Below, piece by piece: positions 18,939 through 27,676 of a stretch of DNA of 64,000 nucleotides (position 1 is the stretch's first letter; every line of letters begins with the position of its first letter). The notes under the pieces are model-generated. The model ran no database searches. It was not told the DNA's origin and saw only the letters and a list, made by a program, of their open reading frames with translations. Location: assembly GCA_945787015.1 (NCBI GenBank), contig CALZGM010000004.1, forward strand, positions 84,240 through 148,239, in the 5' to 3' direction. The position numbers and the translations under genes were made by a program. This DNA comes from an uncultured Roseburia sp. (GTDB lineage: Bacteria; Bacillota; Clostridia; Lachnospirales; Lachnospiraceae).

Positions 18939-20264
18939 TTAATTAGCCATTTCTACCCTGATTCCGTTTAACGCGTTATCTGCGCTAAAATCAACCCTTA
19001 GAAAAGCAAAAGGCTTCCCATCTTTATATGCCATAAAAACCATTCCAACAGGTGGAATATCTTCTGCTTCTGAAACCATTGCGCTATAAATTGTTACGTC
19101 ATATATTTCTTGTGAAGCATTGAATAAATAACATAGGTTTGATTCATGGAATGAGTTTGCCGCATAGTCCTTTAATAATGCATATTCCTCTTTGCATTCA
19201 TAAAGGTCTTTTGTTATTACGTTAATCGTTCTTAAACCATTCTCATCTTGTATATAGAAATTATCACCTATCATATAGCAATTATCATACCACTCGAAAG
19301 AACCCTGATAAGAAGTAATTTGGTAATTATCCGGATTATTTGGTGAAAACGTAACCATAAGAAGTCCGGGTTCGCGCGTACTGCTTCCATCTGCATTTAC
19401 ATCAAAATCATTCAAGAAAATATAAATATCATCGTACTTATTATAACTATGATAAATACCCATTATCTCCCATTCATAAGTCTTAGATGCTTCCAGTTCA
19501 TTACTAAGGTCTATAGAATAGACTTCATTCTCTATGGAAAGTGTAAGGGTTTGATTTTCATAGCTGCCCTTAAGGTTTTTATTTGCATCGCTTAAGTGCC
19601 AGTCGTCGTCATAAACAGGCTTTTGGCTCATAGTTTCCCAATTATTTTCGTATGAAAACAGAATGTCATCAAAATACCATGCAACCTGATTCGATATCAC
19701 ATCAAAGGATTCAATTTCCCATTGATTTGAAGAATGATTCCAACTTAGTAAGAACGAAACAGAGCCAATCGTATCATAACCATGAGCGGAATTAGTCGGT
19801 TCAATGCAAAGTTCCTCCAATGCTGACAGATAAATTTTTCCGTCAATATTCACCGGAGTCAAACCATAAAAACCATAAAATTCATTTCCGACTTTTGTAC
19901 CGGCTTTTGGATATGATTGAAATAAATCATCTGCTGATTCATATTCAAGAAAGCAACTTTCCTTGATGAGTGGGCAATATATTTCATACTTATTTTTCTG
20001 TTCCGTTGCATATACTTCCAAACCGACTCCGGGATGGTTGTCATCCGTCCATTCCAGATATTCATCTGTTGGCAATGGCATTTCTTCAAATGTCTTATTT
20101 TTATACTTTAATATTGCATAATAGGCATTGAAACCATAGCCACCGGTTCCACCAAGAATCACCCGAAAAAATAAATTCCAAATATCCGTCTTCGTCAATA
20201 TCCGCAGTCTGTAAGCCACAAAATAACGGCTGCATTGCGAAATCATAAATATACGCCGGATCAT
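18939..20264 (-). pseudogene. C-terminal part of frameshifted M56 sensor (copy 1), out of frame
   Basis: This open frame is not an independent gene: its first 37 codons are out-of-frame sequence, and homology to the intact neighbour begins only at GGTGGYGFNAYYAILKYKN. It continues the reading of copy 1 after an apparent one-base insertion at about 20154-20155. The remaining 404 residues hold the rest of the shared extracellular module and a distinct C-terminal domain with DFDVNADGSS and several Trp/Tyr-rich strands. It has no ribosome site or signal peptide of its own. If the shift is a sequencing error, the joined protein would be about 1034 residues. Confidence 0.75.
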
Positions 20265-22044
20265 CGTTCATATAAATATAGAGACTTGAAACAACACCAT
20301 CTTCACGCTGGTGATCAATAATTGTAATAGCAAAATCCATTATACCATTCTGATCAAAGTCCTGATATTGACATCCCGCAACATAACCTTCCGTATCCCT
20401 GTAACCGATGCCATCCTCTCGTAATCTATTTTCCCATGTGATTCGCTCTGTAAAATCAAGTCCTGCCTTTTTTACCTGACGTTCCCAATTAGACGTAGCG
20501 ACTAAAAAACTCTTATATTCTCCGCTTGCAATAGCAGCATAAGTTCGTTTCTCATCCAGCATGTTCCATAATTCCGCAAGCTTTTCATAAGAAACCGCAT
20601 AGTCCTTTAACGATTTTCCCTCCAGATATTGATTTACAGAATCAACCGTAACGTAGTAAGTTTTTAACGAATCATATTCATCGTAAAAGGTCCATCGCAC
20701 TTCTTCTGCATTATCCACAAGAGTCATAAACATGGCAGACGCCTGCCACATGCGATTATCATTTGGTTCTTCATCAAATGAGAAAGAAATCCAATATGGC
20801 TCCTCATAGGTCTGAATTTCATTTCCGCTAAATCCTGTAACACCAAGCTCCTCTAAAAGCAATGACATAATTGTTCTATCTGCATACACATCGCCAATAT
20901 ATGGATTTTTTGCATCATATAATTTCTCTAAAAATGCAAGTACTTCATCCTCTGTCATTTCTGTTTCCGGTTCTAAATCTTTTGATTTTGCATCGGTCAA
21001 ACAGCATACTGCTACTAGGATTGTAATCACAACAACTGCTACGATTCCCCAAAAAGTAGGCTTTTTATAGTTCAAAATTTTTTTGATTCTGCTTTTTACA
21101 TCATTTTCTCCGAAAGAAAGCGGTGAAGGCAAAGGATAACGCTTATTGCTCGCAAAGCTTAATAATAAGCTACTGTATGCCTTCCGGTCTTCTATTCCAA
21201 AGTCTTTTAACACCTGTTCGTCACAGCTTGCTTCCATGTCTCTACTCGTCAGATAGAAAGCAACCCAGACAAGTGGATGGAACCAATAAACAGCCAGTAA
21301 TGCAAAAGCAAAAAGCTTTACCAGATAGTCTCTTCTTCTGATATGATAACGCTCATGACTTAAAATAAATTTTTGTTCCTGTACGGACAAATGATATGGC
21401 AGATAAATGACAGGTTTTAAAACACCAAAAACAAAGGGCGATGAAATCTTATCACATTCCATAAAACCATTTGGATTTTTAGTTGCAAACCGTAGCTTAT
21501 TTTTTAATAATACATAAGAAACGATGCCATAAATAAGCATAAGATTCATACCTGCAATCCATAATATGAAGTCCCAATTCTGTGTTATAACTTTAATAAC
21601 TGCAGAATTTTCATTTAATGTATTTTTATCTGTTTTCTGTTTATGACTACTATCTTGAAGTGATGCGTCAGGTTCTATTTGATGAATCTTTGAAATATAA
21701 ACATTGTCAAGTGATTCTTGTTTTGCAGGATCATTTGAACTGGTTTGATTTTCTTTTATATTAATATCAGGTGTATCAACCACTGCTTCTACCGATTCTT
21801 TTTCATACATTTGTTCCAACTGTGGTTTTTCCATCCAATTAAAAACGCTAAAACTTGAAGGAATCATAACCGGAACAAGCAACCTGACGGCAACAATAAG
21901 CCATAAAAAATAGCAGGCTTGTTTTGAAATTTTTTGAACAAATACACGGCATGATATAACAATTAAAATAACAATACTAATCTGCCATGTCATGTCTTTT
22001 ATCAAATTCCATATATTATATAATACTTCTGAAACCTCTCCCAT
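20101..22044 (-). CDS. BlaR1-like M56 membrane metallopeptidase (copy 1), truncated by frameshift
   Basis: Starts like the intact copy: membrane helices about 20-60 and 155-182, zinc site HERYH (230-234), MEASCDEQVL, a helix at about 330-355, then the DUF4825-like segment and loops DFDQNGIMDF and DIDEDGYLEF. After S630 the frame runs into 17 unrelated residues and stops. GGGAGAG lies seven bases before the ATG. It starts 16 bases after the BlaI gene. As written, the product keeps the protease and the first external module but loses about 400 residues of sensor. Removing one T from the coding strand near 20154 restores the full frame, so mutation and sequencing error are both possible. Confidence 0.8.
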   Translation of the reverse strand: MGEVSEVLYNIWNLIKDMTWQISIVILIVISCRVFVQKISKQACYFLWLIVAVRLLVPVMIPSSFSVFNWMEKPQLEQMYEKESVEAVVDTPDINIKENQTSSNDPAKQESLDNVYISKIHQIEPDASLQDSSHKQKTDKNTLNENSAVIKVITQNWDFILWIAGMNLMLIYGIVSYVLLKNKLRFATKNPNGFMECDKISSPFVFGVLKPVIYLPYHLSVQEQKFILSHERYHIRRRDYLVKLFAFALLAVYWFHPLVWVAFYLTSRDMEASCDEQVLKDFGIEDRKAYSSLLLSFASNKRYPLPSPLSFGENDVKSRIKKILNYKKPTFWGIVAVVVITILVAVCCLTDAKSKDLEPETEMTEDEVLAFLEKLYDAKNPYIGDVYADRTIMSLLLEELGVTGFSGNEIQTYEEPYWISFSFDEEPNDNRMWQASAMFMTLVDNAEEVRWTFYDEYDSLKTYYVTVDSVNQYLEGKSLKDYAVSYEKLAELWNMLDEKRTYAAIASGEYKSFLVATSNWERQVKKAGLDFTERITWENRLREDGIGYRDTEGYVAGCQYQDFDQNGIMDFAITIIDHQREDGVVSSLYIYMNDDPAYIYDFAMQPLFCGLQTADIDEDGYLEFIFSGDSWWNRWLWFQCLLCNIKV

Positions 22045-22060
22045 GGAATTACTCTCCCAT

Positions 22061-22417
22061 TTATTTCATGTGCGCATCAATCATCTTCTTAATTTCTTCC
22101 GCTTCTTCTTCTGTCAGTTTTTTGCTGTTTAAAAAGGCAGCAAGAAATCCCGGTAAAGAACCTCCAAAAGTACGTTCCACAAAATAATCAGATTCAACGG
22201 CCTGGCAATCCTCTTTCGCTACAAGTACAGAGACAATCGCATTTTCATTCTTGATAAATCCACGCTCTGTCAGTTTTTTAATTACTGTGTATGTCGTTGA
22301 TTTTTTCCATCCTAATTGTTCATTACATAAAGCAACCAATTCCCCGGAATTGATTGGTGCATATTCCCAGACAATCGTCATAAATTTATAATCACTGTCA
22401 CAAAGTTTTAAATCCAT
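22061..22417 (-). CDS. blaI: BlaI/MecI/CopY family transcriptional repressor
   Basis: A 118-residue winged-helix repressor. The N-terminal half (SDYKFMTIVWEYAPINSGELVAL...TTYTVIKKLTERGFI) is the BlaI winged helix; the C-terminal half is helical and forms the dimer interface, where family members are cleaved by the partner M56 protease to lift repression. Start at 22417 is preferred over 22432 because AAAGG lies seven bases before it. It heads the operon with two M56 receptors, the classic blaI-blaR1 pairing, but without a beta-lactamase. It probably represses its own operon through operators at 22438-22480. Confidence 0.92.
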   Translation of the reverse strand: MDLKLCDSDYKFMTIVWEYAPINSGELVALCNEQLGWKKSTTYTVIKKLTERGFIKNENAIVSVLVAKEDCQAVESDYFVERTFGGSLPGFLAAFLNSKKLTEEEAEEIKKMIDAHMK

Positions 22418-22437
22418 AGTTTTGCCTTTCATTTATG

Positions 22438-22480
22438 GTCTATAGTTATCGACTTCTTATTTAAGTCTATAACAATAGAC
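22438..22480. promoter_or_regulatory. Paired palindromic operators for the BlaI-type repressor
   Basis: Two arms, 22438-22455 and 22463-22480, form an inverted repeat matching at 16 of 18 positions with a seven-base spacer. Each arm is itself a dyad: GTCTATAGTTATCGAC and GTCTATAACAATAGAC, the latter with perfect six-base half-sites GTCTAT/ATAGAC. They cover the -10 and the region between promoter and blaI. The half-site differs from the TACA/TGTA of characterised BlaI and MecI operators, so binding is inferred from position and symmetry. Confidence 0.72.
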
Positions 22481-22492
22481 CTCTTGTGTCAA
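22464..22492 (-). promoter_or_regulatory. Promoter of the blaI-M56-M56 operon
   Basis: Minus strand: perfect TTGACA (22487-22492), 17-base spacer, TAGACT (22464-22469). The -10 box lies inside one of the two palindromic operators, as expected for a repressed promoter. Confidence 0.8.
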
Positions 22493-22551
22493 GGGTATTT
22501 CGTTAAGAGTTGTATTTTCTCGTATTGGGTAAATTATTTTTCTGATTTGTT

Positions 22552-22796
22552 AAAGTTACTATAGAGAAAAATTGAATTTCCAGAAACTTTTTTTATGAAA
22601 AAAAGAAAAAAATTCCTTGAATATAAAAGAAAAAGTTACTATACAAAAAAATTGATATTCCAGGAACCTAAAACTCTAAATTTAGGTTCCTAGAAGAAAA
22701 CTTTTTCTGTATAGTAACTTTTTGAAACAAAATAAGCCCAATATGGTTTACATAACCCTATAAAAAGTTCCTAGAAGGAATAAAAATTTCTATGGA
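22552..22796. repeat. Composite inverted-repeat element between pepF and blaI
   Basis: This 386-base gap (22418-22803) has no gene. Apart from the blaI operator and promoter it holds a nested hairpin: outer arms AAAAAGTTACTATACA at 22630-22645 and 22708-22723 (perfect 16 bases), inner arms AGGAACCTAAA at 22662-22672 and 22681-22691. A diverged direct copy of the left half (AAAGTTACTATA...) lies at 22552-22586, and a further AGTTCCTAGAAGGA-like remnant at about 22765-22780. It may be a small non-autonomous repeat or a long terminator for pepF. Confidence 0.6.
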
Positions 22797-22803
22797 TACT
22801 TTC

Positions 22804-24600
22804 TTATATCAATGTCTCCATCTCATCTAAAATTTCGCCCATCGCATTTAATGCCGACTGAATTGGCGCCGGTGTTTCAAGATTTACTCCTGCAATCTTT
22901 AATAATTCAACCGGAGCATCGGAACAGCCGCCGGATAAGAACTTCTTATAACGCTCTACCGCAGGCGCTCCTTCTCTTAAAATGCTGCGTGCAATCGCTA
23001 CTGCTGAAGTAAAGCCTGTTGCGTACTGATATACGTAGAAATTGTAATAAAAATGGGGAATTCTCGCCCATTCATAAGAGATTTCTTTATCTGATATCAT
23101 GTCCGAACCATAATATTTCTGATTCAATTCCAGGTACAAGGCATTTAAGTTTTCAGCATTTAAGCTTTCACCCGCTTCTACCATAGCATTTGTTCTCATT
23201 TCAAACTCTGCAAACTGTGTCTGACGGAATACAGTTCCCTTGAAGCTATCTAAATAGTGATTTAAGAGATAAGCGCGCTCTTTTTTATCAGTTGTATTTT
23301 TTAACAGATATTCCATTAAAAGAATTTCATTACAGGTAGAAGCTACTTCTGCCACGAAAATCTTATATTGAGAATAAATATATGGCTGATTCTCATTGGA
23401 ATAATAAGAATGCATTGCATGTCCCATTTCATGAGCCAGAGTAAACATGTTATCCAAGGTGCCATTATAATTTAATAAAACATATGGGTGTGCTCCATAG
23501 GAACCTGCAGAATAAGCTCCGCTACGTTTTCCCTGATTTTCATATACATCAATCCAGCGATTTTCAAATCCTTCTTTTACTTTCGCAACATAGTCTTCCC
23601 CTAATGGTGCTAAGGCTTTCAAAACCGTTTCTTTTGCTTCTTCAAACGGAATTTCTTTTGCCATATCTGGAATCATTGGTGTATAAATATCATACATATG
23701 CAGTTCATCTACACCAAGGCATTTTTTACGTAATTTGACATAATGATGCATTTTGTCAAGGTTCTCATTAATAGTAGAAACAAGATTTTTATAGACATCC
23801 GGCGAAACATTATTTTCATCCACAGCTGCTTCTAAAGTAGAGTTATATTTTCTTGCAGTTGCATGAAAAATCTGCTGTTTTACCTGATTATTATAAATGC
23901 TTGCAAGTGTATTTAAAAACTGTTCATAGGTTGCATAATATTTTTCAAAAGCATTCTTTCTTACAGTTCTGTTGGAGGATTCCAGTAAAGAGATAAATCT
24001 TCCGTGTGTTAAACGAACCTTCTCTCCATTTTCGTCTTCTGTTTCCGGGAAAGTAAGGTCTGCATTATTAAAGATAGAATAGGTATCAGAAGGTCCCTGA
24101 CTCATTTCTGATGTTAAGGCTACTAATTTTTCCATTTCTGCTGATAAACGATGCGGTTTCATACGAAGGATTTCATCAATCTGCTTCCGATATAATTCTA
24201 ACTCAGGAAGCTCCTTAAAATATTTATCCAGAAGTTCTGAAGAAGCAGCTATAATTTCAGGACTGATAAATGCAGTACTTGCAGCATACTTCGCATAAAT
24301 TGACATTATTTTTGCGGCCATTGACTGATGCTTTGTATTCTTCTGGTCCTGGTCAAAAAGACGCTCTGCATAACTGTATGCCAGTTCAATTTTCTGTGCG
24401 CAGGCAGCATCCTTTTCCAATACAGTAAGTAAATTTTTTGCTGAGTCTAAACAGGTTCCTTCCATTCCTGCAATTTCAGCAATCAAAGTTTCAATTTTTT
24501 TCAGTTCCTCTTCCCAAGCCTCGTTGGACTCATACATATCTGTTAAGTCCCAAGTGTCTTCCACTTTGACTTCTTCACGTTTAAGTAATTCTTTTGCCAT
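22804..24600 (-). CDS. pepF: Oligoendopeptidase F
   Basis: A 598-residue cytosolic M3 metallopeptidase that degrades oligopeptides of roughly 7-17 residues. The zinc site HEMGH (390-394) is intact, followed by the conserved helix with the third ligand E in FVAEVASTCNE. Full family length with PepF N-terminal domain. AAAAGGAG lies eight bases before the ATG. It stands alone, divergent from rqcH, and is followed by the inverted-repeat element at 22552-22796. A palindrome at 24631-24643 lies just upstream. Confidence 0.95.
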   Translation of the reverse strand: MAKELLKREEVKVEDTWDLTDMYESNEAWEEELKKIETLIAEIAGMEGTCLDSAKNLLTVLEKDAACAQKIELAYSYAERLFDQDQKNTKHQSMAAKIMSIYAKYAASTAFISPEIIAASSELLDKYFKELPELELYRKQIDEILRMKPHRLSAEMEKLVALTSEMSQGPSDTYSIFNNADLTFPETEDENGEKVRLTHGRFISLLESSNRTVRKNAFEKYYATYEQFLNTLASIYNNQVKQQIFHATARKYNSTLEAAVDENNVSPDVYKNLVSTINENLDKMHHYVKLRKKCLGVDELHMYDIYTPMIPDMAKEIPFEEAKETVLKALAPLGEDYVAKVKEGFENRWIDVYENQGKRSGAYSAGSYGAHPYVLLNYNGTLDNMFTLAHEMGHAMHSYYSNENQPYIYSQYKIFVAEVASTCNEILLMEYLLKNTTDKKERAYLLNHYLDSFKGTVFRQTQFAEFEMRTNAMVEAGESLNAENLNALYLELNQKYYGSDMISDKEISYEWARIPHFYYNFYVYQYATGFTSAVAIARSILREGAPAVERYKKFLSGGCSDAPVELLKIAGVNLETPAPIQSALNAMGEILDEMETLI

Positions 24601-24725
24601 AATATACTCCTTTTATTCAAAAATCTATAAGTCTAATTTAGACGTAAATGAATCTTTTGTAAATAGAAATTTTATGATAGAATAGGAAAAGTGTTGAAAT
24701 GTCTTGTAGAAAGAGGAAATGAATT

Positions 24726-26465
24726 ATGGCATTAGATGGATTTGTGATTTCAAACCTTGTGAATGAATTAAATAAAGTATTATTAAACGGCCGTATCAGT
24801 AAAATAGCTCAGCCGGAATCGGATGAATTACTTTTTACTATAAAAGGCAGGGAAGGACAGTATCGTTTGGCGCTGTCAGCAAGCGCTTCTCTCCCATTTG
24901 TATATTTAACGGAACAAAATAAACAAAGCCCGCTTACTGCACCAAATTTTTGTATGGTCCTTCGCAAACATATCGCAAACGGGCGTATCATACGTATCTA
25001 TCAGCCGGACATGGAACGTGTCATTCATTTTGAAATTGAACATCTGAATGAAATGGGTGATTTGTGTACAAAAACACTGATTATTGAGTTGATGGGCAAG
25101 CATAGCAATATCATTTTTTGCAATTCTGAAGGCATTATCATTGATAGTATTAAACGGGTGTCTTCCATGATGAGTTCACTTCGCGAAGTGCTGCCAGGGA
25201 AAGAATATCACCTTCCTGCGACACAGGAAGATAAAAAGAATCCGCTTACTATCTCAGAAAAAGAATTTACAGAAATTGTGCTGAAAAAACCTTTATCGAT
25301 TACCAAAGCGATTTATTCCTCTTTAACAGGGTTTAGTCCGCTTTTAGCATCAGAATTATGCCATCGAGCTTCTATTGACGGGGATATGTCAACAGATTCT
25401 TTAAATGAAGACGGTAAAAAGCATTTATACAACCACTTTATGTGGATAATGGAAGACACAGTTTCTGCTTCTTTTCATCCAAACATTGTATATAACGGAA
25501 AAGAACCTGTTGATTTCTCCTGCTTTGAACTGACACAATTTTTAGATTATAGTGTACAGCGGTTTGATTCTATCTCAATGGTTTTGGAACAATTCTATGC
25601 AAGTAAGAATCAATTTACCCGTATTCGCCAGAAATCTGTAGATTTACGCAAAATTGTGGGTACTGCATTAGAACGTAACCGCAAAAAATATCAGTTACAG
25701 GAAAAACAGTTAAAAGATACCGAAAAACGCGAAAAATACAAGGTTTATGGTGAATTGATTCACACCTATGGTTATGGTTTGGAAGAAGGCGCGGAAAAAT
25801 TGGAAGCCTTAAATTATTATACCAATGAAATGGTGACAATTCCATTAGACAACCAGCTGAATGCAATGGAAAATGCGAAAAAATATTTCGATAAATACAA
25901 CAAGCTGAAACGTACTTATGAAGCACTTTCCACTCTGATTGAAGAAACGAAAACAGAGATTGCACATTTAGAAAGTATTGCAGCTTCCATGGATATTGCG
26001 CAAACCGAGGATGATTTGGTACAGATTAAAGAAGAACTGATTGAATTTGGTTATATTAAACGCAAAAAAACCGATAAAAAAGCGAAAATTAAAAGTAAAC
26101 CATTTCACTACGTTTCTTCGGATGGCTATGATATTTATGTTGGAAAAAATAACTATCAGAATGATGAACTTACTTTTAAATTTGCAACCGGAAATGACTG
26201 GTGGTTTCATGCAAAAGGAATGCCCGGCTCTCATGTTATTGTAAAATCAAATAACGAAGAACTGCCGGACCGTACTTTCGAAGAAGCAGGAATGCTGGCA
26301 GCCTACTACTCAAGCGGTCGGGACAACGATAAAGTTGAAATTGACTATTTACAAAAGAAAAACATTAAGAAACCAAATAAAGCTGCACCGGGTTTTGTTG
26401 TATACTATACAAACTATTCACTTACCATTTCACCGAATATATCAGGTTTAAAACAGGTAGAATAA
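24726..26465 (+). CDS. rqcH: Ribosome quality control protein RqcH (NFACT/Rqc2/FbpA family)
   Basis: A 579-residue NFACT protein that binds stalled 50S-peptidyl-tRNA complexes and directs C-terminal alanine tailing in Bacillus. Domain order: NFACT-N (1-200), helix-hairpin-helix, long coiled coil (about 290-440), and NFACT-R (about 455-579) with GNDWWFHAKGMPGSHV. Older annotations call it fibronectin-binding protein. AGAGGAAATGAATT precedes the ATG. Monocistronic, ended by the hairpin at 26472-26511. Confidence 0.94.
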   Translation: MALDGFVISNLVNELNKVLLNGRISKIAQPESDELLFTIKGREGQYRLALSASASLPFVYLTEQNKQSPLTAPNFCMVLRKHIANGRIIRIYQPDMERVIHFEIEHLNEMGDLCTKTLIIELMGKHSNIIFCNSEGIIIDSIKRVSSMMSSLREVLPGKEYHLPATQEDKKNPLTISEKEFTEIVLKKPLSITKAIYSSLTGFSPLLASELCHRASIDGDMSTDSLNEDGKKHLYNHFMWIMEDTVSASFHPNIVYNGKEPVDFSCFELTQFLDYSVQRFDSISMVLEQFYASKNQFTRIRQKSVDLRKIVGTALERNRKKYQLQEKQLKDTEKREKYKVYGELIHTYGYGLEEGAEKLEALNYYTNEMVTIPLDNQLNAMENAKKYFDKYNKLKRTYEALSTLIEETKTEIAHLESIAASMDIAQTEDDLVQIKEELIEFGYIKRKKTDKKAKIKSKPFHYVSSDGYDIYVGKNNYQNDELTFKFATGNDWWFHAKGMPGSHVIVKSNNEELPDRTFEEAGMLAAYYSSGRDNDKVEIDYLQKKNIKKPNKAAPGFVVYYTNYSLTISPNISGLKQVE

Positions 26466-26471
26466 AGAAAT

Positions 26472-26511
26472 AAGGTCCTTACTGCCATATTATATGTAGC
26501 AGTTGGACCTT
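26472..26511. terminator. Intrinsic terminator after rqcH, shared with the AI-2E gene
   Basis: Stem AAGGTCC/GGACCTT (26472-26478 with 26505-26511) extended by ACTGC/GCAGT, followed by TTCTTTT on the plus strand. It lies between convergent rqcH and the exporter gene. Confidence 0.8.
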
Positions 26512-26538
26512 TCTTTTAGTAAGATATGCAGCACATAT

Positions 26539-27672
26539 CTATATTTTCCTAAATTCGTTAAAATCTTTAGCAATCTCCTTAAAACACCAGATGACTGTAT
26601 CAAATGCTCCTGCAAGATACAAATGATACAGAATCATTCCAGCCGGAATTGCAATAATCATTCCCAATACACCTTTTATTTGATAACCAATAAACATAAA
26701 AAACAAGGTAGCAAAAGGATCCATACCTACTGAATCTCCAATCAGCTTTGGCTGAACTAACTGATGTGTCACCTGGCATACTGCGTATAAAATCATCATT
26801 CCAAGCGCAATCTGATAGTTTCCTGACAATAATTTAATCAATGCCCATGGCCATAAAACAGCTCCTGTTCCAAAAACAGGAAGCATATCTAAAAAAGCAA
26901 TTCCAAATGCGATTATCCAAGCATATTTCACTTTAAGAATCGCCAGTCCTATCGTTAACAACACATAGGTAACACCCATAATTTTAAACTGAGCTTTAAA
27001 ATAACCGCCGACTACATGTACCAGTTCATAATAAACACGGGTAAACGTTTCATGAAAGATTATTGGGAACTTTTCTTTCACCAGTTTGATAATCTTATCG
27101 TGGTCCGTAGTAAAGAAATAGGTGGCAAGCAGTCCAATAATGACTCCGAACAAAATATCCGGAATTCTTTTTGCAATATCGCTAATAGCTGTTACAGATT
27201 CAGCATCTATGGAAGAAAGAATCCCTGTTACAAGATTTCCAAGCATATCTCCCAGTTGTGTAAAGTCTACATCATTTTTTAAAGGTAATTTATTAATCAT
27301 TGTTTGCAGTTGTCCTGCAGCCTTCGATAATTCAATACTCGCATTCTTGTATAATTCCGGAATATAGTCAACAAATCCACCGATACCGGAAATTAAAGCA
27401 GAAACCAATCCATAACAAATTAATACTATGACAGCCACTACACCTGTAATCATAAGTACAGAACCATATTTTCGTTTGATTTTTATGCGCTTTTCTAAAA
27501 AATGGACAACCGGATTAGCAATGAGGGATAGAAGAAATCCTATTACAAACGGCATAAAATATACAATTAATTTTGGCAGTACGTACACAATCAGGAAAAC
27601 ACACAAAACTGCAAACAACAGATTACAAAAAATCTTTAAATACTTTGTTGATGTCTTCAACGTATCATTCAT
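26539..27672 (-). CDS. AI-2E family transporter / YtvI-type permease
   Basis: A 377-residue membrane protein with about eight helices, of the UPF0118/AI-2 exporter superfamily that also contains sporulation protein YtvI and some Na+/H+ antiporters. The C-terminal part with GTGAVLWPWALIKL and the long external loop at about 115-170 fit the family. The ATG begins directly after GGAG, with no spacer, four bases from the GH105 stop; an in-frame stop further upstream excludes a longer frame. Translation therefore probably relies on re-initiation after the GH105 gene. Cargo unknown. Confidence 0.85.
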   Translation of the reverse strand: MNDTLKTSTKYLKIFCNLLFAVLCVFLIVYVLPKLIVYFMPFVIGFLLSLIANPVVHFLEKRIKIKRKYGSVLMITGVVAVIVLICYGLVSALISGIGGFVDYIPELYKNASIELSKAAGQLQTMINKLPLKNDVDFTQLGDMLGNLVTGILSSIDAESVTAISDIAKRIPDILFGVIIGLLATYFFTTDHDKIIKLVKEKFPIIFHETFTRVYYELVHVVGGYFKAQFKIMGVTYVLLTIGLAILKVKYAWIIAFGIAFLDMLPVFGTGAVLWPWALIKLLSGNYQIALGMMILYAVCQVTHQLVQPKLIGDSVGMDPFATLFFMFIGYQIKGVLGMIIAIPAGMILYHLYLAGAFDTVIWCFKEIAKDFNEFRKI

Positions 27673-27676
27673 CTCC

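Noticed and set aside
20101-20264. Programmed frameshift in M56 copy 1
   Set aside because: No slippery sequence, stop-codon context or stimulatory hairpin is obvious, and the paralogue is read in one frame; mutation or error is simpler.
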